DNA of 64,000 nucleotides from the NCBI GenBank assembly GCA_001931875.2, contig MSJH02000823.1:1-64000 (forward strand), given 5' to 3'. This DNA comes from Byssochlamys sp. IMV 00236 (lineage: Eukaryota; Ascomycota; Eurotiomycetes; Eurotiales; Thermoascaceae). A program made the translations under genes and the position numbers. How positions within the stretch are numbered: the first letter of the stretch is position 1; each line of letters opens with the position of its first letter. The notes beneath the pieces are model-generated. The model did no database searches and was not told the DNA's origin. It saw nothing but the letters and a program-made list of their open reading frames with translations. This document shows positions 19,780-32,086 of this stretch, in pieces.

Positions 19780-20242
19780 GACTATGGCTGCTGGGGTTCT
19801 GTTTGGGGTGACTATGAGGACGAACTGGAGGTTGCTTAATCTCTTTTGTTTTTTATGATAACGAAAATATGGTTTGGCTTATACTTGAGAATATTGTATT
19901 AGAGAAATTCATTCGGCTCTCCCCTCATTTGAAATGTGCGTTCGTGAATAAACCCGTCCGATCGTTAAGGAAAACAATGCCACTTTCATAAAACCTCATG
20001 AAGAATGCAAGACTGAAATAGATATACAATGCGGATGGTATATGTGGTGATGATACCTCGAATGGTTCCTTGGGAGCCTAATATGTGTACCGCCTGGGCA
20101 ATCACCATATTCGAAGCAAACCTTGTAGGGTATCGGCTAGAATGAAGTTCCTGCTGTGGACATGTTCTTTTAGCGCCAGCCCTAGAGAGAGCTGCTAGCT
20201 TCTGCGTAGACGACCTTTCCAGAATGGTTGTCCCGGCGTCAT
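19780..20242. other. intergenic, convergent 3' ends
   Basis: 3' flanks of the DUF1772 gene and of pex2. No gene was seen. Confidence 0.6.
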
Positions 20243-21806
20243 CTATTGTGACTCCTCATGTTCTGCGTCTCCAGCTTCACTGGCCTCTTTCTCGACGGTC
20301 GACCAGTGAACAGAATCCTGGAGACCCCCGTTTGCATCTAATGCTTCGAACGCTGTTGTCCCGGTGGACGAGTTAGATGCTTTCTCGGATGTTTCCTCAC
20401 CCTCTGGGCTTGGCCCCAAGATGAATCCAACATTTTTGCCATTCCCAGCTGGGCGGCGATCTTCTTCCAACACGTCGCCATTCCAAGGCTTGCACTGCTT
20501 TACGATCTCGCCGCAGCGCAAGCAGACCCAACCTTCACCTCCTTCGGCTTCCAGTTTCTGCGCAATACAGACGAAGCAGTATATGCACCCGCATGGTATA
20601 GTTTCGTAAGGGTTTGTGATATCAGTTTGAGCAGAACCGATGATACCTCCTGACGCTGCGGACATTCCAATAACGTCACTCTCCGATGTAGACGTGGGAT
20701 TCTGTTCCTGATAACAGATAGCGCATGTTCGTTCTGGAAGGAAAGCCAATTCTCCTCGCTTCTCAGGGACCTCTGCATCATCACCGCTTGCTCTCAGAAT
20801 AGAGACAGTTCTGTGCCAAGCTCTCGATAGCCAACGACGCCAGCGACTGATTCCGACCAGAGGTAGCAGAAACAAGAGAAATTCGGTAAATGCGTGCCAT
20901 ACAAGCTGGCGGTTAAGGTATTCAAATGATACCTCACGACTAACCTGAGTTGACGGAGGCGTGAGACGAATCCGAAGTATCCGATCGACGAGCGTTCGAT
21001 ATCGTCCGTTCACTAGGAAGACAAGGAAGGAGGCAAATGCCGCGATGGAATGCGACGTCGAAACTATGTCCGTAATCTTCGATAATAGCCGCACTTCCGA
21101 TGAAGGCTGGTCTTATGAGCAAACCCGTTCCACCAAAATAAGAAGAACAAGCCAGACACTTACCTCTTCATAACCACCTTGCTTGTCAATCAACCAGCTT
21201 TCCCATCTGTCCCAAGCGTAGCGACCGCCAACCGTGAACAGACCATAGAGGATCTTCTGCCATTTCGTGGGAGGCGAAAAGACAGGGCCCTGACTCCGAC
21301 TATCGGTATATTTCAAGTTCTGCAGCGCCGCACCGTATGACGCATTATGGTCCCATATAGAGAGCTTGAAGAGAATAGCGCGCAGCCCAAGTTGGATCTC
21401 ACTGGACCAGTCATCCCGGACATGAGGCTAATATAGAAATGATTAACTTCTGTCTCTATCTGACAGAAGACTGCATGGAGCCAAATGGTGTCCTTACCCC
21501 GAAGTATTTCAGTGCCTCTCCGACCTGTCCTTTCAAGAGTCCCAGCAACTCCTCATCCAGAAGTTCCGCGTCGACCTGACCAACACGAAAGGCAGGCCTT
21601 GTTCCTTCCCGCCCCTTGACTGTATCCCATAGAGCGAGACCGGCGCCTGAGAGTCTGTTCAAGGGAGCTGGGAGCCGCTCCACAGCAGCTCTGTTGACGC
21701 GCGACGCTCGCTGCTGCTCCGCGATGCGGGCGCGAGTTTCAGCTTCACGCTGGCGACGGCGCTCCAAAACTCGCTTTTGAGCAGCAGCGAAATTTGCAGA
21801 ACTCAT
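20243..21806 (-). CDS. pex2: peroxin Pex2, RING E3 ligase of the peroxisome membrane
   Basis: Pex2 is one of the three RING peroxins (Pex2/10/12) that ubiquitinate and recycle the import receptor Pex5. Exons are 21806-21498, 21427-21164 and 21106-20243, giving 478 aa. Exon three starts at the acceptor CCAG just before PSSEVRLLSK; the nearer AG breaks the frame. The helical Pex N-terminal domain carries the block VSFEYLNRQLVWHAF. The RING cysteines are C319, C322, C363, C365, C368, C371, C386 and C389. The usual His of the C3HC4 pattern is a cysteine here (CGCIYCFVC). The C-terminal 80 residues are low-complexity and acidic. The N-terminal 40 residues form a basic, Arg-rich helix. MSSANF is taken as the start because upstream in-frame residues look untranslated. 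Confidence 0.93.
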
Positions 21807-24422
21807 GTTGCGACCATGATCGTTCAAGCAGAGAGAAGGACTCAGTTGGAGACGTAACTGAACACCGGCGGCTCGAACTCCGGATTGCCATCGGCTCGTC
21901 TCGCGCAACCGAGGTTCCGTAGACAGCACGTGACCGGGGATGATAAGAATACTTGTACCGAATGCGGTCAAGTCCCAAGTCTTTTCAAGTCTTTTGATGC
22001 TCTTAAGGTTGAGCAACATGAAATGCAGAAATAGGGTTTGCCCTGCAATGTGCGAATCAGCTGCTATCGTTATTACAGGGCAATATAGCACTTAGAGATT
22101 TTACCGACACTGATGAATTGACCCTTTAACGGAGCGCATCCTAAGTGCGGCGTTTAACAGGTATGCTGTTCAAATCTAGCTTGGAGAGTCAGTCCCGGAC
22201 TGGGAGACTATGAAGAAGTGGATTATCTATATCCAAGAGATCCATATCACTGTTGACGCTCCCTTGACAGTCTCGTCAAATCCGACTGGTGTCCTAGGCG
22301 AAAAAAACACGAAGACATTTGTCTTGCGCAAGGAAGCTGGCCCATCTTAGACTCGTCCAGTTTGTGGGAATACACTACTAGAGCCTAATAATATTGATTG
22401 ACGTGTGGGGAGCCGAGGGCCCCTCCAACTCGAGGTTTGCAGGGTGTATATGATCTTCTTCAAGCGTGTCAGGATGTATAGGAGACAAAAATATAAAAAA
22501 TATATCCGCAACGGACTCTGCAAAGGATGTGCCAAGGACGAATTACGTCGTTTAGGTTTATTGCCTCGGCCTTGCGCCACTGCCTATCAGAGCAAGAGTC
22601 TTGGAGATGAAGGAGTTTCCTCGCTCTCAGCAGAGTTGAGTGCTCTAACCAGATCGTGAGAACATATCTGGATTGCAGGTCCCAACATGTTAACCGGTAG
22701 TCCTTTCGATTCAGACCAAAAAGGCAGAACATGATCGTGATTCTAATACAATAAACACAGAATTCCAAAAGCGAAGTGGTAGGACAGACATATGAAGAGA
22801 TATTAGAGGCTATTATTACCTCCTGGGTTAGGCATCAACCATGGAAAGGTCCTCACGCTTCTCAGGGAGTATCAGGAAAGGTCTACATGAACCAAATCTC
22901 CTACCACTTCGCAACGCCCTCTAATCCCTGGTCAAAGGGCAGGATTGCTTGTGGGTTATTACGCGGTCCTGACAAAAGGGCCGATTAGAGGTCGAAGTAA
23001 ACAAAAAGGCCTTTGTTGCCTGAGGCGTGAACGTGCCATGGCTCACCTGACCAAAAACGTCCCGAACGCTCGACGGGGAATCGAACCGTCCGTCTCCTCC
23101 CTTCCTGTATGTATCTATGTACGGAGTAGATCACGGATAGATCTTCAGGTCTGTTGAGAACACTACCCCGCGCTTGCCCCTCAGAATCGACATTTGGCCT
23201 CGTGGAGTGCAGGGATTTTTGCGCTGCTCAGGCACCGATGCCCAGGGACCGGAGGACTTGGCTACGAGAGATCTCGCTCTGATTTGAGCCTATTCGGCCG
23301 ACAAAAGTTTCGTGCATTTATGCTTCGGGACTAATTAGCCAAGCTGCAGGATTTGGATCTTTACGAGAGATATACGAAACTTAATTGCGCCATGACGGGA
23401 TCTTTCCTGAAGTCTATGACAGCTCCCGGAGAGGTTCCGTCCCTGGTATATTCTCCATCTTCTCTTCTTACCCCAAGTGACAGTAACGGCAGTATACTTC
23501 TTTCTGCATATTCGAGTTCACCCAGGATATGTAAGTAGTAATTGGTGCTGGATGTGAACAATTGCTCACTGCTTCTCGAACAGGTAGATCTACCTTGTTC
23601 GGACTGCTTAACTGCCAAGCTCAGGGTGCTTACAGTATTAACTGCCGAGAGCGAACCGATCTCCACAGAGCTTGACATGATACCCAACCAAAGAGCGCTA
23701 TTGAGGGGCGATCATCGGATCATGGCTCTAGAATCTCCGCCACTCGACCAGCTTTTCTGGGGTAAAGCGCGGGGGAAACTTCCTTTGATCCTGTTCAATC
23801 AAATGGCCAGTCCGCTCCATGAGTCTTGATGATTCTCATTCCGAGTCAGCATTCTCCGCACTTGCGGGGACGGAGGGTCCAACCTTATGTTCTCGTTCGT
23901 AAGACATCATTTACCCCAGGTTGGTCAAGAACACGGCGTTATGCCGTCCCCAGTTTGCGATTTGGGCCAATCTATGAGCCCGTCCGGCGCCAGAAGAGTG
24001 CTAGACTCAGGTTATTTGCCAGCGCGCCTGTCGACGGTTGTGCAGCTTGGATGACATGCACTTCGATATCGTCATCGTTTGGACAGCCAATCTTCATGCT
24101 CCACTCTCAACTCCTAAAGCTGTTGTGCTTCTGCAACACGTTGCTGGAATGCTGATCCCCTTTCCCCCCGACTATGAGTTTGTCTGACCTCCCCGACGCA
24201 GTCGCAAAGATGAGTATATTAATCGGGTCTCCCCTCCAGGCCGGGACCAAGTTCAGGGACTGCTCTCTCGCAACAGGGTCTGTGGAAATACCATAGCATA
24301 TCTCTTCTCTCTTCCTCTCTTCTCCCCCCCCTCTCTTTTCCCTAACAAGATCAATTGCTCAATTGTATTGTATCTTGGAATCGCATCCACCATTCCGACG
24401 CACCACCAAGGAGTCTGTCATC
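21807..24422. other. gene-poor spacer with a short inverted-repeat element
   Basis: No conserved gene was seen over 2.6 kb. It contains the inverted repeat at 22771-22912 and a tRNA T-loop-like GGTTCGATTCCCC on the minus strand near 23078-23090 without a full cloverleaf. A strongly pyrimidine-rich tract at 24301-24346 belongs to the promoter of the acetate transporter. Confidence 0.45.
22771..22912. repeat. 142-bp segment bounded by 14-bp perfect inverted repeats
   Basis: GCGAAGTGGTAGGA at 22771-22784 is repeated as its exact reverse complement at 22899-22912. The 114 bp between the arms have no reading frame of note and the flanks show no clear target-site duplication. It could be a miniature transposon remnant or a cruciform-forming site. 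Confidence 0.6.
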
Positions 24423-25414
24423 ATGGCTACCCTTGAGGCTCAAACCAATTTGGACAAGAGCGAGACAAACGCTACGAGTTCTAGTGGTAACGGGGACTCG
24501 AACTTCTATGCCAACTATGGCCCGCTAGCGCATGTCACCACGACCAGTACTCGCCTCCCTCCCTTTGGAGGTGAGTTCCAGCCTGGACTGTACAGGCCAG
24601 TTAAGGAGCGCAAGATCGCCAATCCAGCACCTTTGGGATTGAGCGGTTTCGCGCTCACTACCTTCGTCCTGGGTTGCATCAATATGGGCGCTCGAGACAT
24701 CACGGAGCCAAACATAATTGTTGGTCTTGCGTATTCCTACGGTGGATTGGTACAGCTTTGCGCCGGGATGTGGTAAGTACTTACTCAATTCTGCATCCCA
24801 GACGTCAACATAGATTTTCTGACCGGGGTTCTCTCAACAGGGAAATGGCCGCAGGCAACACATTCGGTGCTACTGCATTGTCCTCCTACGGCGGCTTCTG
24901 GATCGCAGTAGGCATTATCTTCACTCCTGGAGGATTCGGCATCATGTCCTCACTAGAGCAAGCCGATAAAGGCTCTGTTGGAATGTTCTACGACTCCTTC
25001 TCATTATTCTTATTCGTAAGTCGTCTCCAACATCCCCCATCCTCCGCCCTCTCTTCTCCGCGATATAAAAAAAAAAATGAAAAGAATCCGAACTAATCAA
25101 TCCCTCAGGGCTGGTTCATCTTCACCTTCCTATTACTCACCTGCACCGTCAAATCGACCGTAGCCTTCTTCCTTCTCTTCCTCACCGTCGACGTCGCCTT
25201 CTTCCTTCTCGGAATCGGCTACATGTACCGCGACGAACACGAGAACCCAAACAAAAATGTGATCAAAGCCGGAGGACTCTTTTCGCTCCTCGCTGCATTC
25301 CTAGCCTGGTGGTGCGCCCTATCAGGTATTGCAGACGATAGCAACAGTTTCTTTATCGTCCCTGCTATCTACTTCCCTTGGTCGGAGAGGGGCGCGAAGT
25401 CGAAAGACCAATAG
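24423..25414 (+). CDS. acetate transporter of the GPR1/FUN34/YaaH (AceTr) family
   Basis: Plasma-membrane acetate/succinate:proton carrier family that includes Aspergillus AcpA and yeast Ady2. Exons are 24423-24772, 24841-25015 and 25109-25414, giving 276 aa. The family signature NPAPLGLSGFALTTFVL starts at residue 67. The second signature, SYGGFW, lies at 132-137 in the AGNTFGATAL block. Six membrane segments fit the hydrophobic profile, and the 60-residue N-terminal tail is Ser/Thr-rich and probably cytosolic. The three exons join in phase and the C-terminus ends a few charged residues after the last membrane segment. The gene may be acetate- or carbon-regulated as in AcpA, but specific FacB or CreA sites were not established here. 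Confidence 0.93.
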
Positions 25415-26272
25415 ATGCTCTTGCCTATAATCAGGCCGAGTCTTTTCTTCTTTATCTATATATTCCACAGTCATCTATGAGAAGGTGCGCTCCAATGAAT
25501 AGAGTATTTCAGAACCATGATACATGTGAATAGAAAGCGAGGTGTACACGAGACTCCGGGGGCGGTTATTATATTTTATGTATGCATTAACGTAAATAAT
25601 CATCTCAATATATTTAGTGGGGATATACATACCACTGTTATATAAGAAGGACTCTTTTCAATCTTCTTCAACTCCCTTCTCCCTCATACACAACTAGTAA
25701 TAAGTAAAACCAATCTGCCATGGGACTATATACATGATATGCCCTACCTTTCGTCCTCCAGTGCTATTTTCCCACATACATATACGCACCAATCTTATAT
25801 ATCTCATCACGCTCCCCGCATAAGTGCCCCGCATCAAGGGATCAAGAATAGTAAAAGGAGAATAGAATATATTCCAACATGTAATGTAAGACGTATGTAT
25901 GTATGTATGCATGTGAGACTATCAAGCTTTATGATTCAGAAAGAGAGTCACAACGCAGAAAAAAAGTAGAATGCAAATAGATCTATGCGCTAATGTATGT
26001 TGTTGAGTAGTGGAAGTAGAAGAAGAAAAAAAAAGACTCGAGTATACGCCCCCTTATTCACTCCATGATATAAGAGAGACCATATGGATCCGAAAAAAGA
26101 AGTGTAAAAATTCATACCGGAGGCTATCATTCAAATAGGAAAGAAGAAACAAAACAATGCGTGCTGTGGTGTAACCGAGATTGGCTCGCTCGGGGGTAAA
26201 AAAGAAATGAACAATAAAATGAATGGAAAAGGGACAAGGAGACCTGAACAACAAAAGAGAGACGAGTCTTAT
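25415..26272. other. intergenic, convergent 3' ends
   Basis: AT-rich 3' flanks of the acetate transporter and of the first Myb-like gene, with GTAT microrepeats near 25894-25908. No gene was seen. Confidence 0.55.
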
Positions 26273-27553
26273 TTAGTCATCTCCACCTTCCCCTCTTCGA
26301 CGTGATGACTTTAAACTAGCTCGTTTCCGACGCCGTTGCGCATCTGGTCGTGGAGGCGCATGGATATCTGAAGGGCCAACGACCTCGCCCAGCTCAATTC
26401 GCAGCTGCGCTTCGCATTCTTGCTCAGTGTATGGCCGTTTCGCGCCTAATTCCTGTAACTGCCCGGTGAGTCAGTAATGGCTATCGATAACGATATCGTA
26501 TCATCGACGTCATGTTATATCATTCAACAGGACTATGTTTTCTTATCTAGAGGAGGATGATTTACCTTCTCCGCGATAATCGTGTACTTTTTATCCTGCC
26601 AATAATCGTACGCTCTCCTTAGCAGTCGAATCTGAACGTGGAATCTAGGTCAGCCTTCCTGCGAGAAAGGGGCAAGTCACGGCGACACACGTACTCACAT
26701 CATCCTCATCCCACATTGCCGCTCGACCTTTGCGCCGTCTCTGCAACCGCATCTGGAGACGTGCCTCTGAAGTGTCTTTATGGAATCGCTCCCGGAACCG
26801 CTCTGCAACCACTCTCCAGGCAACATTCTGCTCTCGAAGCTGCTCCACAAAGTCGTCCTCTTCGTCTGCGTTAGGGTCTCGTCGACCTCGTGTGCCGGTT
26901 CGCGGTCGTCGGAGCTCTCTTGGCTGTGATTCTGGTATGTGGCCGTGGAGACGTTCCTGCTCCATGCGACGAAGTCCTTCTGGGTGCGGAAGAATCGAGA
27001 CAGGCGTGCCCCTTCGCGTTGCTACAGTTTTGGTCTCGGGCCTTGGTCGCTGGCCTCGTGGTGATGTGATCGTCCGCGCAGCTGAAGTAGGGTCATAGTC
27101 AATAATTTGCCCTCCATGAGTGAAAGCATAACCCGCAGGTGCTTGCACGGGGAAGTTTTCCGGGAAAGGTGCAGTAATCCCTAGCCCATGGTATTGTGGA
27201 GTAGGATCCCCGATGGTTTGATAATGATATTCCTGCGAGTGCCGGCTCAGCACTGGACTCGGGCCAGTATCGATAAAAGAGCTATCGGGTAGACTGATTG
27301 GAGTCAAGACTGCCGCCGAAGGGTGACCAGCCGCGCTGTATGGAAGAGAGACACCTATGAATTGAGACTGGATATCAAACAAGTCATCAGTATCAAGACT
27401 CCTCTCCCGGTTCGCACTACGTACAGCATCTACGCTCGACCACTGAGGGTCTAGATCCGTCATGTACTCTTCCATCCTTCCCGTTCTGCCCTCAGAGCCA
27501 GCGTTTCCGCGAGGGAAAGACATCTCCTGATCCCAGCTATTCAACAAAAGCAT
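26273..27553 (-). CDS. Myb/SANT-like protein (Myb cluster member 1)
   Basis: Exons are 27553-26699, 26631-26566 and 26458-26273, giving 368 aa. The first 200 residues are low-complexity (Ser, Pro, Gln, Tyr) and resemble an activation or scaffold region. A degenerate SANT helix set starts at DEEDDFVEQLREQNVAWRVV, with the Trp and the ERFRERFHKDT recognition-like helix. A second module spliced from three exons begins WDEDDIRLLRRAYDYWQDKK. The C-terminus is a basic, nuclear-localisation-like stretch rich in Arg and Lys. It is probably a nuclear DNA- or chromatin-binding protein; its targets are unknown. The start could also be the methionine ten codons later (27523). It shows the same two-module layout as the genes at 37163 and 44977. 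Confidence 0.8.
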
Positions 27554-29666
27554 GAAGAGACCTGTTGAGTGAGGAAATGGCCCCCTCACTGCAACGATAC
27601 GGAGACAGATAAAGACTGGAATAGGGTAACAAAAAGAGGATTCAATGGAAGAGGCAATGTATAGAGATAAATGAAGGCTGATATCCAACCCTTCGACAGA
27701 ATCAGGATTGAGTTATCTTAACGGGGGCCAAAGAACCTTCTCTTTATAACAGATGTGATCTTTAAAAAGACATAGTTGATCTTCAGATCAGAGACATAAT
27801 CCACCACGGGCCAAACGCCGTGCACACGGACGCCTCTGGTGGAGTTACTGTAAAAGAGGCAGAAGCTAGCAAAACCGCCTTGCAAGGCAGGCTCCAGACC
27901 TCGATGCATTTTTTTTAAAAGAAACCCAGAGAGCGAAAGCTGTCAGGCTCTTGCCGCTGTCAATAACTGTGCCGCAACGGGCAAGACCGAGAAACGATAT
28001 TGCTGGCTCGAGGTGTTCTGCGGTTAAGCGCCCGCCTATAGACAACATTAAGCAACGTTCCATAGAACAAGTGCGAAATCTCCAGCCCCGGAGCTGCAGC
28101 TCTAGATAGGCCCACAACACCTGAAGAGGAACGGCTCTGGAAATCCGAGCCCAAGAGTCCGGGTGGTCAGGGTCTCTGGTCTCTAGTCTCTGGGGTAGAG
28201 AACAAGCATGTTAAGATTTGGTGCTAAAATGGCAAGACCAAATCGTCAAAGGACAATTGCCGCTGGAGTGGGCAGGGGAACTTTTAGCGACTTCAACGGT
28301 CAACCCCTCCAAAAATGGGACCATCGTCCTATGCCAGGGAAGAGTCGCTCTAAGAGCAGGGGCACAGGTAAAAATGGTACCCATTGTTGTCAGAAGGCGA
28401 AGCAAACTACTAAGCAACAGACAAAAGAAACCACGATTGTAGAGGAAAATCAGCGATCAGGGAGATATGAAACGACTTATCTTTCATTCCCAGACGACAT
28501 CTGTCAAAAACACATGCCAAGTCAAAATTGGTCTATACCATAAAGAAATGACGGCAGCTTTAGCGGCATCAGGATCGATAAAGCTGGAAGTAAGTAATCA
28601 TACCCGTCGAACAGACCCATGGATCGCGGCCACTATGATCGCCTAGCTCCCGTCGGCCCTGATACTAGTCAACAACCTTTTGAGATGGTCTTCAGCTCCT
28701 GCGGTGTGGTCAGCCAGAGAGGAAGGGGAATACCGCAGGGCCAATGGGTAAGCGCAGGGTTCAATAATCCGACCTCAGCGCGATGTCCGTTAAGCGCTCA
28801 GTTCCGATGGGGCTGTGAACCAAGGGTGTTTGGACTGGCCAGAATGGCCCCAGCACAGCCCTTTTAACCAGTCCAGACGGTTTACTGTATCTGCACGGTG
28901 GACAGAGCTGAACAACGGTGCGTCGCCCGCAAGTTCCGTTGTCGATGTGCTGGGAGAATACCTCAGCTGGGAACAGCCCACGTGTCGTCCAAGTGAGTAG
29001 TATCGCAAGCTCTCGTGGATGTCAGTACTTGGAGATAGGATCACGGCATCTCACTCGAGTCTTGTCGGCCCACAGTGCGATGCGGGCTTGAGGGAATGGA
29101 GACTCGAGAGGATGTCCGTGTGTCTGTCGGCGCTTAACGAAGATCCAAAGGACAACAAGCCCGGGCCGGCACGTGTCCCGAGCTCTGCTTGGACGATCCG
29201 GCCCTCTGTCAAAGGTCTTTCTCTACAACCCACCTCTCTTTCATCCAAAATAGAGAATCGTCTCTTCCGTGGAGATCATCTGCTGCGCCTCCCTTGATCC
29301 CATCTTGCCGATTTATGAGTCTCTCGAAACCCCGGATGTCTGGGGCTCTGATCTTCATAGGTGGGAAAACCTGTTCGCGATCTATCGCATGGACGTAAAT
29401 AGCTTCTCGTCAGGACATGGCAATTGCACTGCCATACTGGGATTTCTACTTGTGCCGGGTTGCGGATTAGCAACAGATAGAGATTGTCATTCGGTTTCCA
29501 AATATAGGTCATCAAAAAATCATGCCGCTCATTCTACAGATCATGTAAAACTCCAAGACAATGCGTAGAAACTGCCAAATCCAAAAAATGGGACAGCCAA
29601 GTATAGTGGAATATAGTACGCAATGACCGGGCTTAGCAGGGTTAATCGTGGTTAGACACCTTCCTG
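27554..29666. other. gene-poor spacer
   Basis: This 2.1-kb stretch has no gene I can support. Several frames of 60-110 codons are open on both strands (for example + 28208-28543 and - 27866-28120) but show no conserved motif, splice structure or coherent neighbour. Confidence 0.45.
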
Positions 29667-30766
29667 TCAGTGTTCCCGGTCATGCGGTGATTCCTCGTCC
29701 TCCAATATTCCCTCCAACTCATCCTCATCGGCGGAGTCTCGATTCTTCGAGTGGGAGTGTCCCTCTAAGGTATCATCAGCGGAGACAGAGATACCGCGGG
29801 CACCCCAGCGGTTGGTTCCGGCACGACGGCTTGCGCCCTCTTCACCTGCTCCATTTTCTTCATCCAAGTGCTCCTCCTCTTCCTCGTTACGTGCCCGCGC
29901 GACTCGCGAATTGAAAACCTTGTTGACAAGCCAACTCTTCCGGAGGTCCTCCGAGTCGACAATACCGCCGTGTCGCAACTTGACCCGTTGGCGCGTCCAG
30001 TACACCCAGGCGAAGTCGATGTAGAAAGCTGTCTGCACGATACCGAACACTACAGCAATTGGATCGCTGAAGTTTTCTGATGCATAGCGCACGATCCAGT
30101 TCAAGAGGTAGAGACCTCTGTATAATCCTAGCGTCAGGAGATAGAACGAATCGATGACGGTAGGGACCGTTGTCTGGCGGAGTAGCAGGAGCTGCGGAAG
30201 CACGCAGACCGATTCGAGGATGATGGAGAAAGACCACCAATACTGAATAAAGACAACGCAATCAGTACTATTCGGATGTGGGAAAGCAATCAACTTACCT
30301 CACGGAACCATGAGCGGTGAGTCTCATTCCGTTCCAGGACCAGTATCGCTATCGGCGACAACACGAGGGAACCAATCACCGACCACAGTGCCAGCTTCCA
30401 CGCCTTTTCCCGTTCCCTCGTCCGTGGGAAGACCTTGGTCATCAAGAGAATGATATAGAATGATGATAGGATGTAAAAGATCTTGAAGAACAGATTGTAC
30501 GTCTTCACCCAGCTGTCGATTCTCGTAGTGAATATATCAAGGTAGCGAGTGACAAATACACAGGCGTATAGTATCTGCGTCAGAAGAGAGACCCCTGTAA
30601 GTCGAAGGAGGTCAGCATGCCCGTATGAAGATCTAAAGGCTAAGCGCAGGACAGGTATAAGATCTCACGTACCCTCTGCACTCTTGTTCCAGTGAATCGC
30701 CCATATCAAGATACACTTAGATGAGATATGCGACAGATCGCCTAACAATCGAAAGACATTGAACAT
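29667..30766 (-). CDS. KDEL-receptor-family (ER lumen protein retaining receptor) membrane protein
   Basis: Exons are 30766-30673, 30594-30299 and 30242-29667, giving 321 aa. The start MFNVFRLLGDLSHISSK and the block TQILYACVFVTRYLDIF are typical of Erd2, the seven-membrane-segment Golgi receptor that returns HDEL/KDEL proteins to the ER. YWWSFSIILESVCVLPQLLLL and the LYRGLYLLNW stretch follow, as in the family. The usual receptor is about 210-220 aa. Here a hydrophilic tail of about 100 residues follows the last membrane segment, with a Glu-rich run, an Arg-rich patch and an acidic end. A tail this long sets it apart from canonical Erd2 and suggests a paralogue; ligand binding is not proven. 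Retrieval-type signals in the tail were not identified. Confidence 0.88.
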
Positions 30767-32086
30767 GACGCCGGTCCTGCCGTTCCTTATGCTGCTCAGT
30801 GAAGTGTGATTTCGACAAAACCCCCCTCTTGACGATATAGCGAAAGATGCAAAAGCGATGACGCGTCTGGAACCCCCTCTCTATGCTTCTAAGCCGTTAC
30901 CTGCGTAGCTTCGAAGTGAACGGGGTTGCCAGCTAATAATAATCGGACAGAGAGGGTAGGCGATGCGTCTCACGAACAAGGATAGATGTCGTTTCAGGAA
31001 CGAGTTCTCTGGATAATGCTTTTGACGTTCGCAGGCGATCGACAATGACAAGTGGAAGCTTTGAGGACCGATCTGCGTTTCGGAAACGGAACGACAATCG
31101 CCTTGTTTCGTGCGAGTATCTATCTAGGGAGGGAGATGCAAGGACGGGGAATGTGTCACTGTCTCCGGCGGGTTGACTAACCAGCCGATAACGATGCAAA
31201 CGTGTGTTATCTCCTGGGCTGTATAATGGAAGGTCTTAAGGTACGCAATAATGCAATGATGGAGGTGACTATTATCGTTGTTAGAAGTGCATCTGTCTGA
31301 CAATCGAGATATGAAACAGAAACGGAGTCAGAGATTCGTGTATAGGCAGCGCCATCGGACTCGCCAGCAAGCTGACCTTCTGCTTTGGGAAGCTAAAGCA
31401 CGGATGGCGTATGAAGCTGCGGGCGCCACGCGGCAATCACGTGCCCAGTCGCCCAGCCCATGGATAAGAGCGCGGTGAAACAGATAAAACTACAGTCTAG
31501 ACTCTAGACTATCTATCCGTTCCCGCTAAAGGGTGCCCATGGATGCTTGAAGTTGGGCCTCATCGTCGGCCTCTAGTGTTATCGACCAGAAAAATAGAGT
31601 ACGAAAATAATAACTTATTAAATATGCTCTGGTAGCAGCAAGCCCCGAATGCCTGCCACTAGCTACACTGCAAACAAATCTAACCCCAACGAAGGAAAAA
31701 GTGGTGTATCTGACATCGAGCGATACCATCGCGTCTTCCAAAATGAAATAAATGCACAAGAACTGCCTTTCATCATGACTGACAAGAAACGCACATGTAT
31801 AAAGCGCACCAAGGCCATGTACCCCGGGGAAATAAAGTAAAAAAAAAAAAAAAATTAAACCGTTACAGTAAATGAAAAGCCCAGAAAAGAGCTATACCCG
31901 CACCCGTATGTAGGTGAGATCAGAGTGAACCCAGTTACCCTGACAGACTCGTAGATACCATTTGCATGTCATGAAAGCACCTTCGTAAAAATTCCAAGGT
32001 CGTAATGGAAAAGTCTGCACAGCAAACCTCCTGCCTAGAACATTTCAGACTCAATATCTCATAAGGAACAGGATGTCTGGAAATAA
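30767..32086. other. intergenic
   Basis: No conserved gene was seen. It holds the promoter of the KDEL-receptor-like gene and the 3' region of the second Myb gene. A 16-A tract lies at 31839-31854. Confidence 0.5.

Noticed and set aside
23045..23115. tRNA gene on the minus strand (GGTTCGATTCCCC)
   Set aside because: Only the T-loop-like string is present; the T stem pairs at two of five positions and no A box or acceptor stem fits.
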